DNA of 64,000 nucleotides, taken from Magnetovibrio sp. (GTDB lineage Bacteria; Pseudomonadota; Alphaproteobacteria; Rhodospirillales; Casp-alpha2). Location: assembly GCA_002690705.1 (NCBI GenBank), contig NZFO01000002.1, positions 1-64,000 of the forward strand. The letters are read 5' to 3'. Below the pieces are notes generated by a model, which saw nothing but the letters and a program-made list of their open reading frames with translations, had not been told where the DNA came from and searched no databases. The translations under genes and the position numbers were made by a program. Below, in pieces: positions 35,943 through 45,228 of the stretch. The stretch's first letter is position 1. Each line of letters begins with the position of its first letter.

Positions 35943-36225
35943 TTTTACTGACTCCACTATGCCCGTCATTAGTTCCAATAAATAAACCAGAGACCGAGTC
36001 CGGCTGGACAGCATATTGATATTGACCAATTAGCTCGCTTGAAACTGCGTGTTTAATACTTTGTCGTAACCCTTTAGGCACGAAGGTAAATATAGCTTTT
36101 TTATAGCGGGGTGGCCAAGTCTGTGTTTCTAGTTTGAGTGAAACCGGCTTAAGTCATTTGCCGACACGGCTCCGTGGGTTTAGGGCGAGTACGCTAAAAA
36201 CAATAATTTTAGTCTGTAAATTAAG
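35943..36225. other. 283-base gap between hslO and argF
   Basis: Minus-strand spacer; 36105-36170 resembles the 5' half of a leucine or serine tRNA (GCGGGGTGGCCAAGT) but no matching 3' half follows. No gene is called. Confidence 0.3.
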
Positions 36226-37137
36226 TTATGATAAAGACCAAGCGAGTACGCCTTTCTGTGCGTGCAACCTGTTTTCTGCTTCATCCCAAATAACTGATTG
36301 CTGCCCATCCATTACCGAATTAGTCACTTCATCACCGCGGTGAGCAGGGAGACAGTGCATGAAAAGGGCCTGATCGCTGGCCGCTGCCATAAGGTTGTCG
36401 TTCACTTGAAATGGCAGCAGTATTTGACGTCGTTGGTCCGCATTTGCATCACCCATTGAAACCCAAGTATCTGTTACCACCAAGTCGACATCTTTAACCG
36501 CAATCTCCGGAGTATCAGCGATTATAATGCGGGCTCCGTTTGCGCGCGCCTTTGAGACAATATCCTCATTTGGTTGCAGCGAAGCTGGACAGGCTAACCG
36601 TAATTTAAAGCCAAATTGAGATGCTGCATGTATCCAACTATGCGAAACATTGTTACCGTCCCCAACCCAAGCTATTGTGCGGTCTCTAATCGGGCCTCTA
36701 TGTTCTTCGAATGTCATGATATCAGCCATTATTTGGCAGGGGTGGGAGCGGTCTGTCAATCCGTTGATTACCGGCACTGTTGCATAAGCCGCAAGCTCTA
36801 ACAATTTAGCATGGTCGTGAGTCCGCATCATAATTATATCAGCATAACGAGATAGCACCCGAGCGGTGTCGGCAATTGTCTCACCTCGTCCAAGTTGCGA
36901 GTCTTTCTCCCCCATCACAACAACCATGCCGCCCAGCTGTTGCATAGCAACCTGAAATGATACGCGTGTGCGTGTTGAAGGTTTTTCAAAAATCATAACA
37001 AGGGTGCGGCCGGCAAGAAGATCTGAATAATCAACACCGGCTTCGGAACCTTTGATACTCGTGGCTCGTGACAGAATTACCCTAAGATTATTCTCATCAC
37101 ATTTGTCGATGTCGAGGAAATGTCTAGGATTGAGCAC
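36226..37137 (-). CDS. argF: ornithine carbamoyltransferase
   Basis: ArgF joins carbamoyl phosphate and ornithine to citrulline in arginine synthesis. The 303-residue protein has the carbamoyl-phosphate motif 'FEKPSTRTRVSFQ', the ornithine site 'FMHCLPAHRGDEV' and 'VINGLTDRSHPCQIMADIMT'. Length fits the anabolic trimeric form. It follows argD with 11 bases between, on the same strand, so the two form an arginine operon. Confidence 0.97.
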   Translation of the reverse strand: MLNPRHFLDIDKCDENNLRVILSRATSIKGSEAGVDYSDLLAGRTLVMIFEKPSTRTRVSFQVAMQQLGGMVVVMGEKDSQLGRGETIADTARVLSRYADIIMMRTHDHAKLLELAAYATVPVINGLTDRSHPCQIMADIMTFEEHRGPIRDRTIAWVGDGNNVSHSWIHAASQFGFKLRLACPASLQPNEDIVSKARANGARIIIADTPEIAVKDVDLVVTDTWVSMGDANADQRRQILLPFQVNDNLMAAASDQALFMHCLPAHRGDEVTNSVMDGQQSVIWDEAENRLHAQKGVLAWSLS

Positions 37138-37148
37138 AAGTGATCCCT

Positions 37149-38324
37149 TTACTTAACGCGCCGTGCAGCCCGGTCAAGGATTAGTAGTGCTTCATCGACA
37201 TCCTTTTTGGTAATTACTAATGGTGGCACCAAGCGCTGCACATTGTCGCCCGCCGGGACACTGAGAAGTCCCTCGTCCATTGCGGCTTGAACTAGGTTGC
37301 TGTTTTGATGGTCTCTCTGACACTGTAATCCGATCATAAGTCCTTGACCTCGTACTTGTCTTAGCACGTGTCTATGTTTAGCAACTAAACTCTCGAGCCC
37401 ATTATGAAAATATGAAGCTACATCGGAAACCTGAGTCAAAAAACCATCCGCAAGCACAACGTCAAGAACCGCGTTACCTACTGCCATCGCCAAAGGGTTT
37501 CCTCCAAAGGTGGATCCGTGGCTGCCAGCAGTCATACCAGCTGCAGCTTCCTTCGTAGCCAAACACGCCCCGATAGGAAAACCGCCACCTAAGCCTTTAG
37601 CCGACGCCAGTATATCTGGTTTAACACCCGCGTGTTCATGGGCGAAAAGCTTACCCGTCCGTCCAACGCCACTCTGGACTTCATCAAACATTAATAAAAT
37701 GCCAAATTCATTGGCTATTTGTCTCAATTCACGAAGATAGTTGGGGTCTACTGGGCGGATGCCACCCTCACCTTGGATGGGTTCAATAACTATACCCGCC
37801 GTTTCTGCGGTAATGGCGGCTCGTAACTCATTCAAATTACCAAAAGCTACCTGATCGAAGCCGTCCATCAGCGGACCAAAACCGGCAGTATACTTTTCTT
37901 GACGGGTCGCAGCTATGCAGGCTAGCGAACGTCCATGGAAGGCACCTTCAACACTGATTACTCGATAGCGTTCTGGACACTTGGAATTGGAAAAATATTT
38001 CCTTATAATTTTAAATCCCATCTCTACGGCTTCGGCACCGGAATTATTAAAAAAAACAGTATCAGCGAAAGAACTTTCAACCAATCGTTCAGCGAGTCGT
38101 TCTTGGACTGGGATATTGTAGAGATTTGAAGCATGCCAGAGTATTTCTGCCTGATCTTTGAGTGCACTTACTAAAATTGGATGACAATGACCAAGCGATG
38201 CGACTGCAATGCCAGCGCCGAAATCAAGATATTGTTTCCCGTCTGTTCCATAAACGTAGACCCCCTCACCACGCTCGAGTGACACGTCGTAACGAGCGTA
38301 GGTTGGCATCACCGCAGGGCTCAT
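37149..38324 (-). CDS. argD: acetylornithine/succinyldiaminopimelate aminotransferase
   Basis: A 391-residue class III PLP aminotransferase. The PLP lysine is in 'DILASAKGLGGGFPIGACLA', the Asp in 'LLMFDEVQSGVGRTGK', and 'FNNSGAEAVEMGFKIIRKY' is near residue 100. The neighbour argF supports the acetylornithine role rather than ornithine or lysine transamination. ATG 38324 follows GAGGAAG; the frame extends 29 codons. First gene of argD-argF. Confidence 0.95.
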   Translation of the reverse strand: MSPAVMPTYARYDVSLERGEGVYVYGTDGKQYLDFGAGIAVASLGHCHPILVSALKDQAEILWHASNLYNIPVQERLAERLVESSFADTVFFNNSGAEAVEMGFKIIRKYFSNSKCPERYRVISVEGAFHGRSLACIAATRQEKYTAGFGPLMDGFDQVAFGNLNELRAAITAETAGIVIEPIQGEGGIRPVDPNYLRELRQIANEFGILLMFDEVQSGVGRTGKLFAHEHAGVKPDILASAKGLGGGFPIGACLATKEAAAGMTAGSHGSTFGGNPLAMAVGNAVLDVVLADGFLTQVSDVASYFHNGLESLVAKHRHVLRQVRGQGLMIGLQCQRDHQNSNLVQAAMDEGLLSVPAGDNVQRLVPPLVITKKDVDEALLILDRAARRVK

Positions 38325-38462
38325 GGTACTTCCTCGAATCTTGCAGCCTAAAAGTCCAAGCTGTAGTCTGAAAAAACCACAGAGTATCAAGATCACGCCC
38401 TGTATTGTCAACTCAAGCTTAGCAGCAGCCGGCTACTAACCCGGCAGGATTTATAGAGTAAA

Positions 38463-39242
38463 CTAGGGCCTTAACTTACAGCTATTAGCGAATAGCCGCG
38501 CGCATACGAATACTAATGTTATATTAATGGCGGCAATAACAAATAGGCCAACTACTATACTACCATCTGCTTTTCCAATAAATCCGTAGCGAAACCCATC
38601 GATCATGTAAAAAAACGGATTGAATTGGGCCATAACTTGTGTTGCGACTGGCAGTCGGTCGATAGAGTAGAACGTGCCAGATAAAAAAGATAATGGGGTA
38701 ATTACAAAGTTTGTAACAGCAGAAATATGATCATATTTTTCTGCCCAGATTGCCCCTATCGTACCCAAAAGGGCTAACATCATCGCGCCCATGATACCAT
38801 GGTAAAAAATATAGTTGATATTGTGAAGACCAATATCGATAAAAACAGTCATCGCGATTGTAACGGCGGCACCGACTAGAACACCACGCGTAATGCCACC
38901 CATTACAAAACCGATTGTCAATTCGTACGGCGTCAATGGTGGCAAAAGTGTATCAACAATATTCCCCTGAATTTTGGCTGTCATCAATGAGGAAGATGTG
39001 TTGGCAAAGGCATTTTGCGCTACCGCCATAATTATGAGTCCGGGTCCGAGAAACTCGGTAAGTGGAACCCCGGCAAAGGATCGTGCCGCATTGCCTAAGG
39101 CTAGAGAAAACACAGCCAAGAATAGCAGGGTAGTGACTACCGGTGCCATTAAAGTCTGCATATAGACTTTAGTGAAGCGGCGAATCTCTCGCAGATAAAG
39201 TGTCCAAAGACCGATCCAATTCGCAGCAGCGGGATCGCGCAT
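38463..39242 (-). CDS. ABC-2 type transporter permease
   Basis: A 259-residue hydrophobic protein with six membrane segments, of the ABC-2 (drug/polysaccharide/lipid exporter) type. 'FLGPGLIIMAVAQNAFANTS' and 'ISAVTNFVITPLSFLSGTFY' followed by 'SIDRLPVATQVMAQFNP' are typical. No ABC ATPase gene is adjacent, so the partner is elsewhere. ATG 39242 follows AGAGGA; the frame is open 17 codons upstream. It stands upstream of argD with 138 bases between and divergent to recX. The exported substrate is unknown. Confidence 0.9.
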   Translation of the reverse strand: MRDPAAANWIGLWTLYLREIRRFTKVYMQTLMAPVVTTLLFLAVFSLALGNAARSFAGVPLTEFLGPGLIIMAVAQNAFANTSSSLMTAKIQGNIVDTLLPPLTPYELTIGFVMGGITRGVLVGAAVTIAMTVFIDIGLHNINYIFYHGIMGAMMLALLGTIGAIWAEKYDHISAVTNFVITPLSFLSGTFYSIDRLPVATQVMAQFNPFFYMIDGFRYGFIGKADGSIVVGLFVIAAINITLVFVCARLFANSCKLRP

Positions 39243-39379
39243 TTTTATTTTCCTCTTAGGCCAGCTGATACAGCGAGAGCTTATAAAGGGCATTTGTGAA
39301 GCTGACTAGGATGATAGGTCAACATGTATTTTAAGTTGTGATTGACTTGTTGAAAGTTGACTTGCATGCAAGATTAAGA

Positions 39380-40006
39380 GTCATGACAAATAAAAAAGCC
39401 AGAATCATTGATGATATTAATGCTGTTCGAACGAGTAAAAAAGATCTCAGTCTTGGGAAATTAAACCCGGGTAGTCTTGAAAAAGCCGCGTTGGTGTATC
39501 TCCAGCGGTTCTCCTCGTCAAGAGAAAATCTACGGAAAGTGCTTATGAGGCGGGTCTGGCGGGCTGTAAATCATGATGGCGGCGACAAGAACCAATGTCA
39601 GGAGTGGGTTGATTTAGTCGTTGAGAAAATGGAATTACGCGGCTTTGTCAATGACCGTTTATTTGCAGAGGGCCGGATGCACTCATTGCTGACCCGCGGC
39701 AAGTCTTTAAGGGGTATTCGAAATCACTTGCATGACAGAGGTATTAGCCCGGATATAATCGACGATGTTCTTAATCTAGCTGAGAAAGATGAGGGTAATC
39801 TTGATTTCACTGCCGCTATAAATTTAGCAAAGCGCCGCGGCCTTGGGCCGTTCTCCAAACGGGCGGGCGGCCGCAGACCACGTGAAAAAGATATGGCAGC
39901 TATGGCACGTGCTGGATTTAGCTTTGAGGTAGCGGTTCGGGTTATTGAGGCAGAGACGCCCGGAGACTTGGCATTAATGGGCCGAGATGATGACGATTAT
40001 GCTTAA
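39380..40006 (+). CDS. recX: regulatory protein RecX
   Basis: RecX controls RecA filaments, capping or disassembling them. The 208-residue protein is built of RecX three-helix repeats: 'KAALVYLQRFSSSRENLRKV', 'LELRGF'-like 'KMELRGFVNDRLFAEGRM', 'TRGKSLRGIRNHLHDRGI' and 'RPREKDMAAMARAGFSFEVA'. The N-terminal 25 residues are variable. Start ATG 39380 chosen; the frame is open 14 codons upstream. Divergent from the ABC permease. recA is not in the window. Confidence 0.9.
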   Translation, partial: VMTNKKARIIDDINAVRTSKKDLSLGKLNPGSLEKAALVYLQRFSSSRENLRKVLMRRVWRAVNHDGGDKNQCQEWVDLVVEKMELRGFVNDRLFAEGRMHSLLTRGKSLRGIRNHLHDRGISPDIIDDVLNLAEKDEGNLDFTAAINLAKRRGLGPFSKRAGGRRPREKDMAAMARAGFSFEVAVRVIEAETPGDLALMGRDDDDYA

Positions 40007-40909
40007 AAATTTTCTGGTCTTCTCTCAGTCTTCTCAGAAGCGCTAAATTAACCAAGGGTGCTGTGACACTTTTTTAATAAAGTTGTGGAGGATCAACTGA
40101 ACATTAAGAGTTACCATAAGCCAAGATGTTAACCATCACTATAATTAATGGCCTTATTGAGTGACAATAGTATTGAATTAGACGTTTTGGGATACCTGTA
40201 AATACCGTTATCCATCGCTAAATCAAAGCCCTTGGTGAATAAGCTTAGGTTAAACCCGCGCGGCATAATGTGAGACTGGGAAGCAGCATAAGAGAGAATC
40301 GCTGTCGATAAGGAGGGGGTGGCTTCAAAAAATACAATCGTTAAGTATCCCCGTGTTCTGCAATGGCCAATTGTTGTAAATTGTGACAAAGCATGTAGTG
40401 CCCGCCCACCAAAAGGAGGTTTAGAGATATTTTAATCAAGGCAAACCAAAATTAGAGAAGGGGGTTCGAGCGCAAGACTTTGGCGGATTTTTTTCAGTTA
40501 ACCTCTAAATAGTTTGCTTACGAACAAAGAGATTAGAAAATTTGATAATTAATTGGGGGATTGGTGTAACTAAAACTCAAAAAACAAGAAGCTGGTCCAA
40601 TAAATTAATGTTTGATTATGAAAAGTTGCATATCCGGGTCTAGTGCAATTTTGGGATACAACTAATCTTCCGAAGTACATCGGAAATAATAGCGAACCGA
40701 TGAGTTCCAAGGGTGCGCATTAATTAATTTATTTCTAAACCATCTCAGCGGTTGCAGTTAGAATAATACCAAACCACTCGACGGGTCATATAAAGCAAGC
40801 GTTAACCGAATATTTGCCACTTTTTGTTGTAATGGGAAAAACAAAGGCCGTCTCTTTATTTGAAATGGTTTGATTTTAAAAGTGATACCCTCGATGGTGA
40901 AAGGGGCAA
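40007..40909. other. 903-base gene-poor stretch
   Basis: AT-rich. A minus-strand frame at 40129-40389 (86 codons) has a protein-like middle ('HIMPRGFNLSLFTKGFDLAM') but starts with TTG and has no recognised family, so it may be a decayed remnant. An AAAGGAGG at about 40430 precedes no start codon in a useful frame. I see nothing else. Confidence 0.4.
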
Positions 40910-42697
40910 GTGAACGTGGCCAAACGAGAGCAAACCTATAATAATGGTCAAATTATCTTCCGTAAGGGTGATGAAAGTGACCGTGCTTTCGAGGTAATCT
41001 CGGGTGCAGTGGAACTGCTCGCAGGTGACGGCAAAGAAGAAAAACGCGTTGGTGTTGCACGCGCGGGGGAGATGTTTGGTGAGTCAGGCCTAATAGGAGG
41101 CGGGGAACGTGAAAATACTGCTCGCGCTGTGGGGAATGTCGTCGCCCGAGTTATCGTTCATGGAACCTCAAGTTATGAGAGCAGCGCGCGTGGCAGCAAT
41201 ACAGGCATTTTGAATGGTTTGATGGAGCGCATCAGTGGAAAAAAAAGAACTCCGACGTCGATTGAACTCATAGCATCCGACTCGACCGGTGCTCCGTCAA
41301 GTATATTCAAGCGAATGATAGATTCAGTAAATCCATTGGAAGGTCGGATAGAAATCTGCTTAGCAAGCCTTATTGGCGATGAAAATGGCGCACAAGCTGA
41401 ACAAATTGTTACAGCGTTGATGAGGTTTCGAGATGTCCGTATTCGGCTGATCGACGATGAGTTTGCTCTAAACCTCCAAAATAGTTTTCGGGGAGAGTTG
41501 ATTTCCTTTCGTCGTCTCTTAAAGGCGCATGATGCGGATTTGATGATTTGGGGACGGGTTCCCTCCGCTGGCACCGGGCCGGAGCTACATTTTTTAGCTC
41601 GTGGAGATTGGGATGAGAGGCTACCTGGCGCTTTTTCACCATCAACAAACCTGCTTTTACCAAGCTTAATGAACGACGCGGCAGCCGATCTTTTACATGC
41701 AGTCATAATAGCAGCAACGCGTCCTAAGCGTGGTGAGCAGGAGGCTCTCCGAAAAATCACTCTGCCTGGAGCTGCTAAAACGGCGATATTTGCGGCTGAC
41801 GAATTAACATTGGGGTTTGGACTCCGAGAACGAGCAGCTACACAACTCTGTCTAGGTAATATTTTTTCGGCGCTCTGGGCCCAAGATAGAAATATGGATC
41901 ACCTCTATCAAGCGAATAAAGCCTACCAGCGGGTAATAAGCTTACTAGCGGGAGAGGCAACTGCCATGGATAGTGCCTTTGCACATAAACACATCAGTGC
42001 TATTTCTATCATCCGTGCTGAGGAAGACGGCGAGCGTATCCATTATGATGAGGCTGCAGCCAATGCGATGGCCGCGCTTGAGGAAATCACAGTGGAAAAT
42101 CATCCTGTCGATTGGGCATCCCTAAACTTCAGACTCGGTGCAATCAATTACAAGTTAGGTTTTGAGAGTGGCGACACAGATGTCCTTCGTCGTTCACTTC
42201 GCTATCATCGACAGGCATTGAGAGGATATTCTCGGAAACACACACCAGATCGATGGGCAGAAGCTATGTCGGCTTTTGGTCAAGCGGCACAGGTTTTTGG
42301 CGAACTCGTTAAAAGCTTGGATGCTCTGGCAACGGCCGTAAATGCGTGTCGAGCGGTTGTTGAGGTCCGGGATCAACAAAAAACTCCTCTTGCATGGGCT
42401 GCAGCCCAAAACAATCTTGGTTCAGCGCTCTTCCTTTTGGGAAAAAAAGCACGTAACCCAGAACGAATTCAGCTCGCGATCTCAGCGTTTGAAAGCGCGT
42501 TGCTAGTGTATCAAAAGAGGAAATTATTCCGACTTCAGGAAGTTATTGAAAAAAATTTAGAACGTGCGCAGGACACGATAGCGTGGTACTCGCCGGACGG
42601 TATCCCGATAGTTGATATGGTTGACCCGTTGGCTAATCAATTTCCCGCTTCAAAGGTATCGATTTCGTCAGGAGAAGTTATTAAAGTCGTCGAGTAA
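40910..42697 (+). CDS. cyclic-nucleotide-binding domain plus TPR protein
   Basis: A 595-residue protein. Residues 1-85 form a cNMP-binding domain: 'IIFRKGDESDRAFEVISGAV' and the phosphate-cassette-like 'AGEMFGESGLIGGGERENTA'. Residues 125-290 form an alpha/beta domain with 'RLLKAHDADLMIWGRV', seen in some TPR proteins. Residues 300-570 carry TPR-like helices, for example 'LNFRLGAINYKLGFESGDTD' and 'AWAAAQNNLGSALFLLGKKA'. There is no DNA-binding or enzymatic domain. It may sense cyclic nucleotides and act by protein contacts; this is inference. Start is GTG 40910 or GTG 40916, after AAAGGGG. Its end overlaps the convergent ptsI by 30 bases. Confidence 0.75.
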   Translation: MNVAKREQTYNNGQIIFRKGDESDRAFEVISGAVELLAGDGKEEKRVGVARAGEMFGESGLIGGGERENTARAVGNVVARVIVHGTSSYESSARGSNTGILNGLMERISGKKRTPTSIELIASDSTGAPSSIFKRMIDSVNPLEGRIEICLASLIGDENGAQAEQIVTALMRFRDVRIRLIDDEFALNLQNSFRGELISFRRLLKAHDADLMIWGRVPSAGTGPELHFLARGDWDERLPGAFSPSTNLLLPSLMNDAAADLLHAVIIAATRPKRGEQEALRKITLPGAAKTAIFAADELTLGFGLRERAATQLCLGNIFSALWAQDRNMDHLYQANKAYQRVISLLAGEATAMDSAFAHKHISAISIIRAEEDGERIHYDEAAANAMAALEEITVENHPVDWASLNFRLGAINYKLGFESGDTDVLRRSLRYHRQALRGYSRKHTPDRWAEAMSAFGQAAQVFGELVKSLDALATAVNACRAVVEVRDQQKTPLAWAAAQNNLGSALFLLGKKARNPERIQLAISAFESALLVYQKRKLFRLQEVIEKNLERAQDTIAWYSPDGIPIVDMVDPLANQFPASKVSISSGEVIKVVE

Positions 42698-44437
42698 GGT
42701 TGTAATTCGACCTGAATCTGTTTGGTCCATGATCAAAGTGGCTCGTGTTGTCGCGGCTACAGCATCCATGGAGAGAATACGTTTTTTTACATGTGGGATA
42801 TTGGCCGGTGTCATCGAAAACTCCCGTAATCCCAATCCAGCGAGAAGGGCGGTAAAACGGGGATCGCCGGCAATCTCACCACAAATACTGACTGGTATTC
42901 TCGCGCGAAGCGCGGCGGTCGTCGTAAATTGAATTAGGCGCAATACTGCTGGGTGTAAAGGGTTATAAAGGTGCGCAACATGCTCATTTGCTCGATCTGC
43001 GGCCAAGGTGTACATTGTTAGATCGTTGGAGCCAATAGCAAAGAAGTCACTCACTTGAGCAAGTGCATCAGCTGAAAGGGCAGCCCCCGGAACTTCAATC
43101 ATCACACCTAATGGTGGCATGGGATTTGGGATTTTGAGTTTGCGGCGGCGTAACTCGGCGACTGCAAACTTCAGCGTTTGCCGGGCTTTTTGAACCTCCG
43201 AAACTGTGCTGACCATTGGTAACAGAATCCGGATGGGCCCATGGTTGGCGGCCCTGAGAGCGGTCACAAATTGAGTCAACAAAAGATCCTCGTTTAAGTG
43301 TGCTAAACGAATACCGCGTAAACCCAAAGCGGAGGCCGCGCTGTCATTAAGCTCGCCTATGGTCGATTGGCCACGCTTCTCAGCACCAACATCTAGGCTA
43401 CGAAACGTTACTGGTCGACCATTCATACCTGCTACGAATTTAAGTAGAATAGAGAGTTGTTCGTCCTCATCAGGTGGTGTTTCGCGATTCATGAACATGA
43501 ACTCACTTCTCAACAAGCCAACACCCTCGGAACCAGCCTGCTCGACCATAGGCATTTCAATGGGTAGTTCTACATTCGCTTGTAACGAGAAAGTTGTGCC
43601 ATCTCTACTCTCGGCAGGTAATCTCCTCAGACGGTTTAATTGGCGATTACGTCGAGTTAGATTATCCCGGCGGCGCCGGTAGCGGTCCAAAGTTGACTTA
43701 TCCGGCAGTACGACTACTTGACCTGCCTTCCCATCGACAATTACCACATCGCCCCCAGAGACGGCTGAAAGAAGATTTTCAGCGCCTAGGACTGCAGGAA
43801 GGCCGAGTGCGCGAGCCATAATAGCAGTGTGCCCCTCGGCCCCCCCTAATGTCGTGGCGACACCGGCGATGCGATTGGGATCAATTTGAGCTATGTCTGC
43901 CGGTGTTAATTGGTCGGCGATTATAACGCTGCCTTTTGGTGCTGCAGAAAATGGCCGGATTGATTTAAGGGTAAGGTTGCGGATTATCCGGTTTCCTACT
44001 TCTTTTATATCTTCCAGCCGCGCTGCAATGTAAGTGTCGTCCATTGCCTCGAAGGTCGAAGCAATTCGTGCGAGTTCATGCTGAACAGCGGCTTCAGCAT
44101 TAACGCGTTCGTCTGTGATGCGGGTTTCTGCGTCGCGGACAAGACGTGAATCTTTGAGCATATGTGCATACGCTTCTAGCAAATAACCTATTTCCTCCGC
44201 CGCCAAGCCCTCCAAAGTGTTGGCTCGATTTTGTAACTTTCTGATTTGCCGCTGCGCCAATTGAACGGCTCTACCAAGCCGGTTGCGCTCAGTAGCAATT
44301 TTGCTCTTCGCAATTGAATACTCAGGGATCTCAATACCAGATGCTTCTCGCACATGGGCTGGGCCTACAGCAATGCCACTCGAGACACCTAATCCTTGAA
44401 AACAATCCCCAGGCGAGGCGGGTGTCACCGCGCTCAT
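42668..44437 (-). CDS. ptsI: PTS enzyme I (phosphoenolpyruvate-protein phosphotransferase)
   Basis: EI takes phosphate from PEP and passes it to HPr. The 589-residue protein has the phospho-His in 'GGAEGHTAIMARALGLPAVL', and the PEP-binding C-terminal barrel with 'GVGLLRSEFMFMNRETPP', 'FRSLDVGAEKRG' and 'FFAIGSNDLTMYTLAADRAN'. No GAF domain precedes it, so it is ptsI-type and not ptsP. ATG 44437 follows AGGAGG at nine bases; the frame is open 16 codons upstream. It is five bases after ptsH. No sugar permease is present, so the cascade is regulatory. Confidence 0.96.
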   Translation of the reverse strand: MSAVTPASPGDCFQGLGVSSGIAVGPAHVREASGIEIPEYSIAKSKIATERNRLGRAVQLAQRQIRKLQNRANTLEGLAAEEIGYLLEAYAHMLKDSRLVRDAETRITDERVNAEAAVQHELARIASTFEAMDDTYIAARLEDIKEVGNRIIRNLTLKSIRPFSAAPKGSVIIADQLTPADIAQIDPNRIAGVATTLGGAEGHTAIMARALGLPAVLGAENLLSAVSGGDVVIVDGKAGQVVVLPDKSTLDRYRRRRDNLTRRNRQLNRLRRLPAESRDGTTFSLQANVELPIEMPMVEQAGSEGVGLLRSEFMFMNRETPPDEDEQLSILLKFVAGMNGRPVTFRSLDVGAEKRGQSTIGELNDSAASALGLRGIRLAHLNEDLLLTQFVTALRAANHGPIRILLPMVSTVSEVQKARQTLKFAVAELRRRKLKIPNPMPPLGVMIEVPGAALSADALAQVSDFFAIGSNDLTMYTLAADRANEHVAHLYNPLHPAVLRLIQFTTTAALRARIPVSICGEIAGDPRFTALLAGLGLREFSMTPANIPHVKKRILSMDAVAATTRATLIMDQTDSGRITTLLDDFNNFS

Positions 44438-44441
44438 GATT

Positions 44442-44714
44442 TCAATCCTCCTGAAAATGATCGGCGATAAGACTGCATATAGCATTTAGTGCAGCTTTGG
44501 CGTCGGGGCCTGTGGCAGTCAGGGTAACATCAGTACCCGCACTAGCAGCCAGCATCATCAAGCCCATGATTGAACGTGCTGATACAGTTTGACCTTTTCG
44601 CGATACACAGATTTCTGCGTTAAACTCTCCTGCGAGACTGGAGAATTTTGCTGCAGCGCGTGCATGCAAACCACGTTTATTTAAAATTGTAGCGGTGCGT
44701 TCGTTCTTACTCAC
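44442..44714 (-). CDS. ptsH: phosphocarrier protein HPr
   Basis: A 90-residue HPr. The phospho-His is in 'NKRGLHARAAAKFSSLA', and the HprK target Ser in 'SARSIMGLMMLAASAG'. It receives phosphate from EI and passes it to EIIA-Man, while HprK phosphorylates the Ser. Overlaps manX by four bases (ATGA) and is followed by ptsI, consistent with one operon. Confidence 0.96.
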   Translation of the reverse strand: MSKNERTATILNKRGLHARAAAKFSSLAGEFNAEICVSRKGQTVSARSIMGLMMLAASAGTDVTLTATGPDAKAALNAICSLIADHFQED

Positions 44715-45118
44715 TTTGTATCTTGAGCCAATAATTGAGACGCTATGTTTATATATTTTCGACCTGCTTCTTGAGCGCTAGCAACGGCTTCTACAAGAGG
44801 CAGGCTATCTCGGACAGATGCAAGCTTAATTAACATTGGCAAATTGACGCCGGCAATAACTTCAACGCGCACATTATCCATTACAGAAATTGCAAGATTA
44901 GAGGGAGTACCACCAAACATATCTGTCAATAAAACAACCCCATCACCGCTATCTAATTGTCGCGTAGACTCAAGAATTTCAGCCCGCCGCTCCTCCATAT
45001 CGTCGTCAGGGCCAATGCATACAGCTTTTATCGCTTTTTGCTGTCCTACTACGTGTTGGAGTGCATTGATCAATTCATCGGCCAGGCGACCATGGGTAAC
45101 TAGCACCATCCCAATCAT
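44711..45118 (-). CDS. manX: PTS EIIA component, mannose family
   Basis: A 135-residue EIIA-Man domain with the phospho-His near the start in 'IGMVLVTHGRLADELINAL' and 'VVLLTDMFGGTPSNLAISVM'. In alphaproteobacteria this stand-alone EIIA is the end of the phosphorelay and acts in regulation, with no EIIBC partners here. Start ATG 45118 chosen; eleven codons upstream are open. It overlaps ptsH by four bases. Confidence 0.95.
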   Translation of the reverse strand: MIGMVLVTHGRLADELINALQHVVGQQKAIKAVCIGPDDDMEERRAEILESTRQLDSGDGVVLLTDMFGGTPSNLAISVMDNVRVEVIAGVNLPMLIKLASVRDSLPLVEAVASAQEAGRKYINIASQLLAQDTK

Positions 45119-45228
45119 TTGTTTCGGCCTTTTCCCTTTTTCGTGCCGCACAAGAAATACAAACCGCTAATAAATTAATTGACGCAAATTAACGGTATTG
45201 TGAGTTACAAAGGTTGATTATTGTGATC

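Noticed and set aside
36105-36170. tRNA-Leu/Ser-like start (GCGGGGTGGCCAAGT)
   Set aside because: No matching acceptor 3' strand, anticodon stem or T arm follows; at most a fragment, so not called.
40129-40389. 86-codon minus-strand frame in the gap before the cNMP-TPR gene
   Set aside because: TTG start without ribosome site and no recognised family; mentioned only in the gap entry.
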